From Cylindrotheca closterium (lineage: Eukaryota > Bacillariophyta > Bacillariophyceae > Bacillariales > Bacillariaceae): a DNA stretch of 64,000 bases. Below the pieces are notes generated by a model. The model did not search any database, was not told the DNA's origin, and saw nothing but the letters and a program-made list of their open reading frames with translations. The first letter of the stretch is position 1. Each line of letters opens with the position of its first letter. Location of the stretch: the NCBI GenBank assembly GCA_933822405.4, contig CAKOGP040000001.1, positions 1,199,137 through 1,263,136 on the forward strand, written 5' to 3'. Position numbers and translations under genes: made by a program. Positions 1-13,801 of the stretch are shown here, in pieces.

Positions 1-3000
1 AAGGATTGAGAAACTGGCCAACAAACTGTACAATGAAACCAAGGTCCTGGAACGACGTAATCAAGGAAAAGAACTCCTCAATCTACTAAGAAAGAAGGAA
101 GTCCGAAGAAAGCTTGTGGCCGAATGTACGCCTGATAAAACTGGACCTGATGACCTGAGCATACCCGCCAGAAGGAGGCTTCGCTTGTCACAACTTTGGA
201 GTGTCGTTGTAGCATCCTCTGTGAGCTCTGTCTCCAACCATCGCTCTGGAAAATCAAAGGCCAAGTTGCAACAGTTCGATGTCGACTTTCCGTATCATCT
301 TTTGATTGCCAGCGAGGAACCGAATGGCGTTTTTGATAACGACAGTTTAGCGATACCCAAGCTAGCAAAGAAGGATGTGAATCGGTTACTCAACTATTGC
401 CTGAATATGCTGAACGACGAAGAAGCTCTTAAATTATCTGAGACGAATTTACTTCTCATGCTACGGCAGCTTTGTTCCAAGGAAGACTACGTTGGGTATT
501 TCTCAAAGAGCAAGTATACCAAAGTGTTTGGAGAGATCGAAGAGCGGCTCACGCCGGCATGCGAAAAGGAGGCTCCTGCCGTTTTTAAAATTGCAGCAGA
601 GATATTAGACGGCTTATTTCGATCATGTCGGAAGCTTGGACGACAAATGGACGAATATATCTCTGGAACGTTACACATCATTGCGGTATGGTGCAAGCAC
701 GGCAGCGGCGAGAGAACCAAACGAAGTGGGGCTCTTGCTGATATGTACAATACTGTGGCCACGATTCTATTCACTCATCCAGACCATTCAATAGGGCCAT
801 TGAAGCGAGCTGGGAGGCCAATTCTCAGTTGCTGCAAGAAGTGCTACGCATCATCCAACGGGATACAGAGAGATGCCTTGAACAATTACATCTTGTCAAT
901 GCTGTAAGAATGCAATCTCTTTGGATCGAGAAATCATTTCTCTCTTTACCGCTCTGCTCACCATTTTCTTCTAGATTTGTTTCGCAAGTGGCCGGGGACT
1001 ACCAGGGAATGTTGACCGGGGACATGGGGCGTCTTGGTAAAGCCACCATGAGTGATCAGCATATCAACGATTTTCTGGATCTAGTCATGGAAGATAGCGT
1101 GCGGAATTTAATCTACGATGAAAGTCATCAAGGGAAAAGAACCATTAACCATAAATGGATCAAACCCGACCTGAAACAACAAAGGCACCTGGAAGTCGTC
1201 GCTAGGCTTCTTGCCATTGCACAGCGGAGATATCTTGCACAAGCAGAGTTAAGTCTGATGGGGGAAAGTGTAGAAGAAGGTCTAGGGAAGTATCTCAAAG
1301 TCAGGGAGGACAATTCAACAGTATGGGTCAACCCGAAACCACAAGTTGCAAAGCCATGTCCTCCAGATGTCTTTGTCGAGAGTCCGTTCGTGAAACATGT
1401 TGTCAAGAGATTGATTGCGAATTCTCAACTGGCCGCAATTGCTAAACAAAATAGTGGTAGTGAGCGAGCAACAATACAGAGCAAAGCAGATTTTAAAGTC
1501 TTGGAGTACCTTCAACAAACAGGGCATGTACCCCAGGGAACACAGGTTGGACTACTTGCCATTGTTTGTGCCTGCATCGAGATGTTTCCTGCGGGAGATT
1601 GCTGGACATCCATGATTGGATGCGACTCCTGGCTCCGCTGTCCTTCGCCTTCTAATGAATTGCACGGCGGGGTATTGTATTTTCATCCGTCGAGCCTCAA
1701 TGATCTCCACCTCCTTGTCTCCGCCGTCGCGGACTTGCTTGAGGCTAATGGTGGACCAAGTGGAAATCAAAGTTTGCAAGGCTGGGCTATGATTGCTTTG
1801 AGCCGACTTGCAGAATCTTTTGCCGCCATACATTCAAATGCAAACTGCAAGATCAAGGAATATGATGCCATTAGTGCGACATGGAGGCGAGTTTGGAGAA
1901 CGTTGCTTCGGACAGATCTTCGTTATCATGTATACACGAAGGTTTCAACGACAGATTCATTGGGGGAGCTTGTATTGGCCCTTTTAAAAAAGATGGTCGA
2001 TATGAGATGCACTGATCCACAGATGCTACTGCAAGATGCATTTCCAGGAAAGCGGAAATCATTCATGTACGAAAATCAGCACCAACTTTGGGCTTTACCT
2101 GCCTTCGGCGATATTCAGAAAGTGACATCTATCACCGCCCTGTCGTTGATAACCTCAATATTGGCTGTTGTTGGTCTATCGAATTCTGGAAATGACATGA
2201 TCGATACATCCCTCTGTAAGACCCTGTTTCCCTCGGACGAGATGTTTTCCTTGGGACGCCGCAAGCGGCTCCTCAGCCTATCTCTGGGATGCCTTGAAGG
2301 TTGGACGTCAGGGTCCCAGCAAGAGGACATGAATTCGATGTCATTACTACGTGCGGTTCCAGCACTGACCACAATCGCGCTCGTCAATGGAACAGTAGGA
2401 AATTCAGTAAATGAGATTATGCAGTCGTTGATCTCAAAAAGCCAACAGCGATTTCAATGTGTTAGTTGCACACCAGATCAATCGTGTTTGCCGTGGACAC
2501 AGTGGTGGAAACGGACTCCGTTGGCACCTATTGAAGCCACTCTGAAATCCCTCTGGGTCGATCACAATGATCGTTTCGACAGACCGACAAATGTGTCCAA
2601 TCATTTTCGGTTGGATAGTCCATGGACCATAGCGAACAGTATATTCCAACAGATTTCGAAGCTTCAACTTTCTACATCGAATGGAGATTTCGTTCCGGAG
2701 GTGGAATCAGACGACCTTCGTAAGAGGATACTGAAGTTCTTTGAGGAACGGCTTACACCCCTTCCTCTTGAAGATGACAAGCTAGATTCGATGGACCTGG
2801 ATGAAATGACAAAGGACCAACCACTTTCATTCCAAACGCTGGGAGTCAAATTGCGGATGAGTTTGCATTTGTGTTGTTCGCAAGACAAACTTTCAAAAAG
2901 CACCAAGCGTCTTGCAAGAGAAACTGCAACCTTCTTTTTAAACGCAAGCATGCGACTTTCCACTTCAAAGAACGGCTCACAATTCTCTGTTGTGGCTACT

Positions 3001-6000
3001 GATTTGTTCCACATAGCAGAAGCGCTGTTGGAAATTTCACCTCTCGTCGAGTCATTAATGGACTCTGATCAAATGGCTGAAGTCGTAGAGCAATACAAGT
3101 CAATGCTACTGTAAGTACTGGTACATCGTTTGGTGCACTGTACAAATGCAAGCCTAACCGATTGATATTGGTCGCTGTAGCGAATACTTCAAAGCGCATC
3201 GCGAAGGGAGCATCAGAAATGCGTTAACTGAGAAACAAGCAGCCACCAATAATGGTGATGCGGATTTCTTATCCGATGACGAGGGAGATACCTTTGTTTC
3301 CGATGGACCAGCCAGAACGAGCGCCGTATTCTCTGATGATGATGACAATGCTGATAAACCAAGGAAAAGAAAACGATGGTCTATGGATAGCCAAAGCCAG
3401 AGTCGAAAGCGACCAAATCCCCCTCAAATGACAACATTCTCGGTAGCGGTTCCTCCAAATGACGATTCTGCGAGAAAAATAGGATCAATTCTTGCCGCTT
3501 TGGATCCTTCCCCAGCCTCTTGCAAGCTCGTTTGTCAGGCTTTACTTGGGACGGAACTTGATTTTGATCCTTCTGATATTGACGGAGACATCAATCTTCG
3601 CATGGTTCCTTTCTGTTTGCACTTGGTCAGTTCAGAGAGTGCAATGTTTCATTCGAAGGCGAGGCAGCTTTGGATTGACGGAAGTACTGGAATGGAAACA
3701 AATCCACAAGGATCTGTTGTTCAGCTACTCTCAAATATCATCGATTTCATTCGGTCTTGTGAAGTCCCTTCATCGCCAACGTGGGGGGTGGGCGCTTTTG
3801 AGTGTGGAAAAGCTGTTGAAGCAACAAAGATGGCTGGAAAGAACCTTGCCCTTTCCGAAACTGAAATGGGTCATCTCATCGACACTTTGGAGAGCGAAGA
3901 TTGCACTCGAAGCCGGCCATGGTTACGGTCGCAGCGAATTGGCTCGGCGACGAATGCTTTTCTTGCTGCAGATGATGTCTTTCACCAGAAATATGACGAT
4001 CTATTTGTGAATTCTATGAAACGCGCCCTGCAAGATTCAAGCTCTATTGTAAGAAGGAAGGCCTTTGATTCTATTGTAGTTTGTTTGGACAGGCTTGAGA
4101 AAGAACGTGTTTCTAGAGCTGTGACGAGTGTACTCCCGCCCATAACTCTCTTGGTGGATGAAGAATCTACGACGGCAGAGTTCAGCGAGTGGTACAAAAG
4201 TGTGGGAAGTCTTGCATCAGGAGTCGAGGATAACCTGACTACAGAGATACAAGACGCCTGCGAAGCAATGGAATCAGACGCTATTTTTTGCCATGCAACA
4301 ATTGCTGGCGCTACTCAGGACATCAACTATTTCCGAATGATGCTGCTCGAGATCTTGCTGATATCAACAAGGCGCCCCGACCTCGAATACACCTGTTATC
4401 GTGCATTAGAAAAAGCAGCAATTGTGCGAGGATATAACGGTGTTGAAGCAATGATGGAATCGGAAGGCGAAGGCCTCCTCGCAAGGTTGGTTCAATCAGG
4501 CTGTGTGCACTTTCCGCTGGCGCTGACAGCACCAAATGTAATCAGACAAGCACTGGTTTGCGGTGTACAAGCATCACCAGAAGGGCTTTGCCAAATGGTA
4601 CATTTGAAGTATGATGCCGAGAACATTTTTGCAAACAGAGTTCGCCACGTTCTAGTTCCACTGGTGCTTTTTGAAATTGTTTCGAAGGACAAAAGTTTGA
4701 GTAAACACAACGAGCCTGCGGCTATCTTTGAAGCTATGCTTGAGAACGAAATCATGGTAGCCGTTTGCGAAACCTTGTCCAATGATGGGGATATAAGTGA
4801 AATATTGCCGAGGTTGTTGAAACATCATGTTCCAGATGTGTATGCTTTTCTCCAGATATTCCTTCATTCTGAGGAGTCGCCACAAAGAGAGGTTGCAGAG
4901 AGATCAACTCAAGTTCTCGACGCAATCGTTAAGAAAGTAACTGTGCAGGAACGATTGACAAGGAAGAGATCACATGTCGTTCGACGGATTTTTGAACTCT
5001 GCGGAAATCAGTTTAGTGATGATTTTGAACTCGACGTATCGCGGTGCTTTCGTGCGATGATCACAATCCTCGATGGCAATGCAGAAGAGAAGATCTTGTC
5101 TGGTGATAAATTCATGCTTGTTGGGATGAATGCTTCAGAAAACTTCATTCGTGGCTTTGTTCAACTGGATGAAGCGAATATTTCGTTACATGGGAAGATC
5201 CTCTGGTCTGCTATCGAGTTACAATGCAAGTTTATCGAATGGCAAATGCAAGATGGCAACCTGAAAGATATCCAGCTCGGGTTTTGTGTCCATGTTTTGA
5301 CAGAAGCAATGCTCAAATCAAGTTTGGTGGAACTGCTTCCAGAAATCCTGGGTTCGCTGAGATTGCTTCTACAAGGCGCTTTAAAGTATATGGACGAATC
5401 AAAGCTGAAAGAAGAGCTCACGCCAGTAATGCAACGGCTTATCGGAGCCTGCCTTGTTGTACATGAAACTTGTCAGCAACGGCTGCTCAAGGAGTGCCGG
5501 AAGAAGAATCAGTCTATCAAGCAATTGACTTCTCGGAGTTGTGGGCTTATGACTTTATGTGAGAAAGTGTCATCGAGTGATGCATGGGGATGGGAAGGAA
5601 CATCTGACAATTTCGAAGAGACAAACGAAAGTGACACAAGGCGCGCAATTGAGGAACATAGCCATGAATTGGACAAAGCGATATTCACTGGAATTACGAA
5701 TACATATTCAGTTCTTGAGCAAATTTTTGAAAGCGCAAGTTCACTTGAGCTTCGTTCTGAGCATTTCCTGACTACTGCGATGCCATACGGTATTTCCACA
5801 TCGGATCTCGCAGTACTGACTCGCTTTGATAGGCGATTCTGCGCCCAGAACCTGGCACTTCAATTCGCAGGAAAACAATATTTTGATTCCGAGAAGGAGG
5901 CACATCGTACAGATGTATTGGTGAAGTCTCTATTATCAAAGCTGGCAGACAAACAAGCGTGGAACAAAAGTCTGGAAAACCGTGGCCACAAATTGCTGAA

Positions 6001-9000
6001 AGTATCCTCTTTTGTTTCTTTCGGATCTTTGAATGTCGACCAAAGACTGTTGTACGCTGGATTGGTTCAGTTTGAAAAGGAACTCCAAAACGGCAATCTC
6101 GAGGGCGTAGCGAACAAGGATCTCGAGGATGTGATCCGTGAGCTTTCGTTTGTTTGTGGCTCATTTTGTCCACGAGATATTCGGGTTGCGGCTTCTAAGT
6201 GTCTTGGAGAGATCGATTCTCGAAGACTAGCCACCCTTTGCAACGCCGAGAACGCTCATGATTCCACCGACACTCTCTTTGAAGCGTTTGAGAAAGACCA
6301 ACTGCTTCTCGTCATGCAATCGAAATGTATTGAATCGCTTGGAGAGAGACTCAAAGCTTCGGATGCTTCGACGGCCTTAGTTGCAGCAGAAACTGCGTCA
6401 GCGTTGTTCTCCACCAGAGTTGGTAAGAGATGCTGGTCGCTAGCGATTGATAAGGCGGGGAATGATGTACTCAGCCCTTTCATAAGAGCCCAGAGCCGAT
6501 CAAATCGGTCAGGCAATACACTGTTGACTTCCATTGAAATACACCAATTAAAGTCAAACTTGCAGTCCTCTGAAGGAACGAGTTTATGGTGTTGGGATGC
6601 ATCGTTATGGCAGTTGGGGAACACCTTCGAACATTCTTTCAGAGAATGGATTTGCTATCTTACGAGTGCCATGATATTGTGCTGTTTTCCATGCACGAAA
6701 GATGACACTGGCCCCATGCCTGAAGACTCGGAATTCTTTTGGCAGTGCCAGCGCATGAGTTTTATGGACGCAGAGTTTGCATCACGAGTATTCCAATGTC
6801 TCGTCATACGACTTCTAGACACCAAGTCTTCTGATGATATGACAGACTGCACACAGGCTCTGACGGACTCCTTTACTGCGCTCCTTTCTTGCAATGAGTC
6901 GAATTCATCGCACGTGTCTGTGCACATTGCGCAAGCACTTGGCTTGGCCATCGATACACTTCACCTACTGTGTCGGCTTTCCATACATCAGTTCTCAGCC
7001 AGCAAACATTCGCAAAACCAATCTAGACGAGACAAGAACGTATCAAGGAAGAAGTACAACGAAAATCTTAGTCCACCGGTTCAATGGCGCGGTTCACCAT
7101 TTGGGGTGATGCTAAAACTAGATGGGTTGGTTGTTGCTCGTGCGTGCATTCATTCACAGCGTTATGCATCGGGTCTTTTTTTCCTGGATCTGCACTTTGA
7201 TTCTCGATTTGGAAAAGCAGGTGCCATTCTCGAAGACATTCTTGAATCTGGAAACACTTCAAATTACATGCATGGCAGCAACATCTCTGGCGACGTATCA
7301 AGGGGGCGTGGCGAGATTTCTGCACTCCAACAGGATCACATCAAAGATTCTGCCTTGGCAGCAATGGAAGTCAAGGCGAAGTGTCTCAAAAATTTAGATG
7401 AACAGGAATCACTCGAGGCTCTCCACATTCAGAGATCCGCTCTGAATTTCATGGAGACAGGTTCCGTTGGTGCCCATCAGAACTTTGCCGACAGCGGCGG
7501 TCCAGTAGAGACGCTTCGCCATTTGAACAACCAGAGCTTGACCCTTGGCCAACAATCAAATTTACCTCTTCAGATGTCACATTGCTTTGATGAACTTGGT
7601 TGTCACCAGGTCACACAATCTTATATCGAAGGAGTGCTTTCGAGGCATTCAAACCTTCAATCACTTGGTCAAAATAATCTTCAACAGTTGAACGAGAAAT
7701 GGTTTGAAGCAAGTTTGAGGTTGCGCCAATGGGATATGATTGATGAAGCCTTATCTGGAATGCAACCAGGAGTTTCGGAAGCCTCTACACAGCTAACAGC
7801 GTCCATCAATGAATCCATGAATGATATTTCTCTTTCCACGATCGAAGGAACGAAAGCTAGCCGTAGTCCAAGCCTTTCAAGCAACGAACACGGCTTCTTT
7901 GAGTTGCTCTCGCGGGCTATAGATTCTTTTGAAGACGAAGATACGAGATCTTGCTGCAATTTCTTGGCTCAAAGTAGGTTGTCACTACTCGACGATTTGG
8001 CGCATTCCGGATACGGTGAATCGCCTATCGTAGGGATTGCTAAAAGGATTGATAAGCTTCGGGCCATTCGAGATGTTGAATCGATCGCATCAAAAATGCA
8101 ATGTCTAGAAGACATTCCAAGAATCTGGGATATTGATATCAACGAAGTGAATTCAATCAAATCACCCGGTTCCAATCGGCATATCAATCTTTTTCCAACT
8201 GGGGATGACGATTATAGCAAGTCGATGAAGGGAATGGAAATAGACTTGCATGACTTCTCTTCGGGAATTCGGGAGATTGTACTGAAATCCCTTTGCAAGA
8301 AGCAAGGGAATTGGTCTGATCCTTTTTTGTTTGGAATAATAGCATCTCATTTGGGGAGGCTCAGTGTTAAAGCAAGGGAAGGGGGGCGGAGTAGCACTGC
8401 AGAATCAGCTCTGCAACGATTGCATGCGATTCTCAACCTTCCAGCCCTGGGAAATAACACAGCAACCAAGGAGTATTTGCATCTACAAATTCGAATCGAA
8501 GAGGCCAAGTTATCAGAAAATCGCGGCGCCTTCTCTTCCGCTATTCGAACCTCAAAGCAGGTCGTCGATTACTTGAACAGGAAAGAGCGAACGGAGGAGA
8601 ATATGGACGATGAAGCGATGCGTCTTTTGACGGATGCACAAATATGCTGTGGTACATGGATGGCGAAACACAAGGTACAGCAATCAAAACTCGTTCTCGA
8701 CACTTATTTGAACTCAGGTACAAAGAGAGCAAAAACGATCTTCGAGGGTGCCGAAACCAGGGAGAATGCCGAAAGAGCAACGCATGCTTCACTTGAGTTT
8801 GGACAGATTCTCTCTAACCTATACGAGGCGCTTCATTCCCGTGTCACTTCGCTGGAGTGGAAACAGGCTAGTGCGGCACTAGTTCACCAAGAGAAAGAGT
8901 TCCAAAAAGCAGATAAACTACGGCAAGAGGCAGAAGCAAGAGTACACAAGGCAGGGAAAAGGCATCCAAAGTATAAAGAGTATCACAAGGATTGGGTAGA

Positions 9001-11351
9001 ACTGCATCATTTTTGCTCTCAACAAGGCAAAGATATATCAGCAACAAAAGCTGAACGAGAACGAATCGCCACTTCGATGGAAGAGTACTTGTTGCAGTCC
9101 ATCAAATCGTTCATTTCGGCGTTGTCTATTGCTGATACCGGCATGTCGTCAGACTTATCTCGTCACGTATTTCGTCTGGTCTCACTTTGGTTTTCAAGTT
9201 CTGGCGACGAAGGTGAAAACGAAAACGTCAACGAACTGATGAGAAATGGTCTTGAATCGATTCCAACTTTTCGCTTCATACCACTAACGTTCCAACTTGT
9301 ATCTCGACTCGAGTCGGTCGGAGGGAAAGGAAACGGATTTCAATCGACGCTGCAACGACTCGTATTCCGAATGGCTGTGGACCATCCATACCATTTGATC
9401 GTTCCCATCATTGCTCTATCTAATGGCAAGCGAGTTGAGAGTGGACGTCATGCTAGCGACTACCTTGAAAATGTAGGGGACAAGAAAGTCAGCGCTGCAT
9501 CCGAGATGCTTGAACGCTTGAAGAATGATGGTCCCAGTTTTGTCGCCAATATTCTAGAGTCCTACATGACCTTGACACAATCCTACATCCAGCTAGCTTA
9601 TGCCTCGACCACGCAATTTCATGATAAGAAAAAACCTACGAAAGGGATACGGTTTTCGCAAGTAGCTTCTCCGGGCGAATCAAAAAGAAAATCGGGGATT
9701 GCAGCGTTAGATGTTTGCCTTCGCGCAGCAGAATGCCCGTGAGTGTATTGTGTTGATCTGCATCACACTGTTGCTTTTCTTGTTTTTCATTTTCGTTTTT
9801 GTTTTCGCAGTCCATGTGTCATTACTTCTCCCCCTCCTGTTCAACCGGCGGGGAACTATGGAGATGGGATAGATGATCCCATTGGTGCTGAACGAATTCA
9901 TCGCTTTGAAAGCACATTTGACATCACTGATACAGGGATCCACCGGCCCAAAATTGTAGTTTGCATTGGGACAAAGGGTGGTCAGTTCCGCCAGCTCGTA
10001 AAAGGGGTAAGATTCCTTTTCCGTTTTGTTGCACAAAAGATCATCTCATTCGCCTCACACGTGTCGGATCTCGGGTTGATGCAATAGGAGGACGATTTGC
10101 GACAGGATGCGATCATGACACAAGTCTTCAGATATGTGAATGGATTGATGATGCGTCGTGACCATACGTCCCGTCCCGGATCCCGTTCTGCCCAGCAAGG
10201 GCTACAAATGGTTACGTACAATGTGTCGCCTCTAAGTCCGATGAGTGGAGTGAGTAATTTCATCGCTGTCGCCACAATTTCCCACAGCTCCACCTTATTT
10301 CGTGTTGTGTCTTTTTTTTAGGTATTGGAGTGGGTCGAAGATACCATTCCGTTTGGAGATTATGAAGAAGACAAAAGAACGCAAAGAGGCAATAAGTCAG
10401 CCGGCGCGCATTCTAGGCTATATCCAGGAGAATGGGGAAATTCCCTGTGCCGAGTCCATCTTGGTGAATCACCACATGGGGAGAAAAGGAGAAGCTTTGA
10501 TGAGATTTGCAGAAGACACTCGCCTGTTTTCCGATTCTTTTTTACTGAAAGATTTGGCCACAATCTACAGGCTTGGCATGCCGCTAAGATGAAGTATACT
10601 CGTTCCGTTGCAGTCGGTAGCATCGTTGGTCACATTCTTGGAATTGGAGATCGTCACTGCAAGAACATTCTTGTTCACGAAAAGACTGGTACCATTGTCC
10701 ACATTGATTTTGGGTATGTGAATATATTGTGCTACTGCTGATAGTGAAACGAATGAAGTTCTGATCTAACACACGTTGACAAATGAATTCAGAATCGTTT
10801 TTGAACAAGGCAAGCTATTGACGACCCCCGAAAGGGTACCGTTCCGTCTCACGCGGAACATGGTTGATGGCATGGGCCCATCGGGTGTCGAAGGAACCTT
10901 TATCAAATCGGCGGAAGAAACGACTGCGGTCCTTCGCAAAAACTCGGATGCCTTGCTCACAATCTTGTCTGCTGTTGTGGATGATCCGCTGTACAAATGG
11001 AGTCTAAGTCCTGTAGAGGCAAGGAAACGTCAAAAGAGCGACAGCGACAAGGACGACAAGAACAGCGGTTCCTCTGGTAGACGAGGTTCTCGGGCGACCA
11101 AGAATGGCACTAGTGAAACAAGCCCATCTGAAGAAAATGGAACTATCGACAATAATAACAAAAACAACAAGGAAGAGAACAAGGCTGGTCTCAAAGCCAT
11201 TGCCAAAATCAAAGCCAAATTGCAAGGATACGAAGATTCTACTTCAGGTGAACTGCATGGCATCGAAGGTCAAGTCCAAGTGTTGGTAAATTCGGCTCGA
11301 GATGCTGACAATCTTTGTCAAATGTTTCCAGGATGGTCACCATGGATCTAG
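1..11351 (+). CDS. ATM: ATM/Tel1 serine-threonine protein kinase (5' partial)
   Basis: PIKK-family DNA-damage checkpoint kinase. Exons are <1..903, 975..3110, 3181..9738, 9811..10006, 10088..10249, 10322..10713 and 10793..11351; all phases join and give about 3,634 residues, longer than human ATM (3,056). The reading frame is open to the window edge, so the start codon lies upstream. The first 40 residues (LERRN, LLNLLRK) resemble the Tel1/ATM N-terminal TAN motif. A long helical-repeat region follows, then the FAT domain (EKWFEASLRLRQWDM encoded near 7700). The kinase domain contains the PIKK catalytic loop GIGDRHCKN, the metal-binding HIDFG and the activation segment FEQGKLLTTPERVPFRLTRN. 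The FATC domain ends FPGWSPWI. ATM is distinguished from ATR, mTOR and DNA-PK by the HIDFG/VFEQGK and FPGW signatures. A low-complexity Ser/Asn/Lys linker of about 70 residues separates kinase and FATC. Known role: Mre11-dependent response to DNA double-strand breaks. Confidence 0.93.
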
Positions 11352-11713
11352 CCAGCTAAAGCAATGAAAACCCAAAAGACTAGAAAGTCCGTTCATTTTC
11401 AAGGGTTTTTTTTTCTATCAGATTTATATTGATTGAGTCGTCGCAACCTCCAAGGCACACAACTTTTTGGAAACACAATACATCGGCGGTCTGGAACAAT
11501 GAAATAAAGCTATGGGACAGTCCAGAGGGAGAGAAACCATTCCGCAGTATCTCGCGGATTGTTTTGCTTTCGCGTGAGCAACCTCGATTCTATGTGGCGA
11601 ATGAATCGAAAATCTCCCATCGTTCGTGTCCGCATTACAAGAAATTCTCAATCGTACTGTACTCGCTCGTAGTACTTTCTTCCAACCTTTCGTGGTTTCC
11701 TCTTTTCCTCTAT
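11352..11713. other. Convergent 3' intergenic region
   Basis: This holds the 3' flanks of the ATM gene (+) and the ankyrin gene (-). A T-rich run lies near 11404-11413. No coding, RNA or repeat feature is recognised. Confidence 0.6.
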
Positions 11714-13801
11714 CTAGACCCACACCAATTCCGCGTCGTCCTTGGTGTATGGAACCTCCACTCCCTGTTGATGTTGCTCTTCCGACTTGTCCCAACTACG
11801 TTTTGATGTCAAAAAGGCACCATCCGATTTGTTGCGTCGATGATTCTTGTCGTCCCGCTTGGCCATGATTTCTTCTCGAGCAATCATCAACATTCCCATG
11901 ACTTCTTTGCGATTGTCGTGTCGTAATCGCTTGACAATTTCCTCTGGCAAACTGCCTTGATGGTTACGAGCCAATGACGCCTTTGAATAGGTTCTCAATA
12001 GGCGTTCCACCACGGGCGTGGAAATGCCCGAAAAGGCTGCCGAATGCAATGGCAAATTGCCCAATTCGTCTTGGACCTTGCAAGTAGACTTGTCCGCATT
12101 CAACAAGGAACCAATCACTTCCACCGAGGCATGCCACGTGCAAGCAATATGCAATGGCAATGCTCCTCCCGGCATGGTACGTTTGGCCACTGCCGAAGGA
12201 CAAGCAGCAATCAGTGCTTCCACCACCTCTTGGGGCGGATGTCGTTCACATGCATAATGGAGGGGCGTAAAGCCATAGGTGGATGTAAACCCACCCCGAG
12301 TCGTGACCTTGAGTTCTTCTTCCGCATCCAGAGGACTAGTTTCTAGCTTGGACATGACCAACTCCCATTCTTGATCACGCATCAAGCTGTGCAAGTCGGC
12401 ATTTTGTCGTTGAGAGTTGTTCTTGACTTCGGGACTGCCGCGGCTATGTATTCGTAAAAAGGAGAACGACACGAAATGAGCAGTGAGTATATTTGTATTC
12501 TTCCAACAAGACAAAATGCACTTCTCCCATATCGGTATCATTTCAACGTACCTGTTGGATTGCATCACCACATAGTCTTCTGTCATGCATGTTTCATCAT
12601 CCATGTCATCAATGTCCACAATTTGTCGTCCCTTCTTGCGTTCTTCTTTAATGAATTCTGCAGGTCGAGTCCAATAGGAAGGATGTTTTCGGAGCGCCCG
12701 CACCAAAGATGCTTGATGTGGTCTTCCGTTTTCTCCCGCCATGCAGAGTGCTTCTTCCAATGGAGTGCGTTCCCATCGGTTTCGACCAAAGGTAGCATCC
12801 GGGTACGCCTTTAGTAGAGAAGTTGCCACATTGGGATGTGAAATTCCCCAGTGCGCGGATAGATGCAATGGCAAGAATCCATCCTTATTGCGATGACGCG
12901 CTGCCGATGGATTGGCGCGGATCAAGGTGGCCACGACCAAGGGTGTCGCGCGTCCTGCACAAGCCGTATGGAGGGGTAATCTTCCACCTTCGGAATCCAT
13001 GCGACTGCCTCGTGGATAAGCATCCAACAAGGCATTCAAGACCTTGACGGCTGCCTCTTCTCGCTTTTCGGAAATCAAAAAGTTGGGCCCCATGGACACC
13101 GAGGTCGAATTGGATTCCTTGGGGGACAAACCCGCTTGCTTTTGATCCGTTTGATTGCCTGTAAACCTTTCCTCAAGGAATCCCGCCGTCATGGTGGTGG
13201 CTTCCGACTGCGATCGATTGTTATTTCGAATAGCGGATGGCCGACCCAACTTATTAAAGACAGGCAGCGAGTTGCCGAGCGTCGACAAGGAAAAGGTCGA
13301 TGGTTCGCTCTTGACGCTTTCATCATCTTTGGAAGGAGTGCTATTCAAGGTACAGGAAGCAAAGGCCGCCAAGTGCAGAGGCAAACAACCATGTCGTGAT
13401 TCTCTCATGCCTGCCGCGTCTGGATACAACTCGATGAGCAATAGAATCAGATTGCAAACCTCAATAAAGGCATCGGTAGTAGAATCATACGTAGAAGAAG
13501 TACTGCCAAAGGATCCTGAGGATACCGAACTTCGCAATTTGAAACAAGCATGATGCAGCGCTAAGCGTTTGGCTCCAGATATTCTATCATTGCTCGACGA
13601 TTTGGAACGAATGGATGCCCACGTCTTGACTTCTCGGGGATGTTTCTTTGCACGTTCCATCGCTCGTGCCCAGTCGCCCGTTTCCATATACACAAACAGG
13701 GGAGGCAACTGACTGCGATTCATTCTGCGAATGTCGCCGCTGGAGGAACTAGATGCACTGCCACTCTGAGGGTTGGTGCTCATTTCACTGATTCGATACA
13801 T
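11714..13801 (-). CDS. Ankyrin-repeat protein
   Basis: Ankyrin-repeat protein of the kind expanded in diatoms, with no enzymatic domain visible; presumably a protein-interaction scaffold. The whole span is open (695 codons). A convincing intron occupies 12444..12551: donor GTACGT, acceptor ATAG, 108 bases, stop-free and a multiple of three. Splicing joins 12552..13801 to 11714..12443 for 659 residues and removes a hydrophobic non-ankyrin stretch (ILTAHFVSFSFLRI). Ankyrin helices are recognisable as LALHHAC, CLPLHLAAF, RLPLHTAC, FLPLHLSAHWG, FTPLHYAC, ALPLHIAC and LPLHSAAFSG, in two blocks separated by the intron region. The N-terminus is Ser-rich and the C-terminus Lys/Asp/His-rich. A second Met six codons in (13783) could also be the start. 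No signal peptide is seen. Confidence 0.8.
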   Translation of the reverse strand: MYRISEMSTNPQSGSASSSSSGDIRRMNRSQLPPLFVYMETGDWARAMERAKKHPREVKTWASIRSKSSSNDRISGAKRLALHHACFKLRSSVSSGSFGSTSSTYDSTTDAFIEVCNLILLLIELYPDAAGMRESRHGCLPLHLAAFASCTLNSTPSKDDESVKSEPSTFSLSTLGNSLPVFNKLGRPSAIRNNNRSQSEATTMTAGFLEERFTGNQTDQKQAGLSPKESNSTSVSMGPNFLISEKREEAAVKVLNALLDAYPRGSRMDSEGGRLPLHTACAGRATPLVVATLIRANPSAARHRNKDGFLPLHLSAHWGISHPNVATSLLKAYPDATFGRNRWERTPLEEALCMAGENGRPHQASLVRALRKHPSYWTRPAEFIKEERKKGRQIVDIDDMDDETCMTEDYVVMQSNRYVEMIPIWEKCILSCWKNTNILTAHFVSFSFLRIHSRGSPEVKNNSQRQNADLHSLMRDQEWELVMSKLETSPLDAEEELKVTTRGGFTSTYGFTPLHYACERHPPQEVVEALIAACPSAVAKRTMPGGALPLHIACTWHASVEVIGSLLNADKSTCKVQDELGNLPLHSAAFSGISTPVVERLLRTYSKASLARNHQGSLPEEIVKRLRHDNRKEVMGMLMIAREEIMAKRDDKNHRRNKSDGAFLTSKRSWDKSEEQHQQGVEVPYTKDDAELVWV

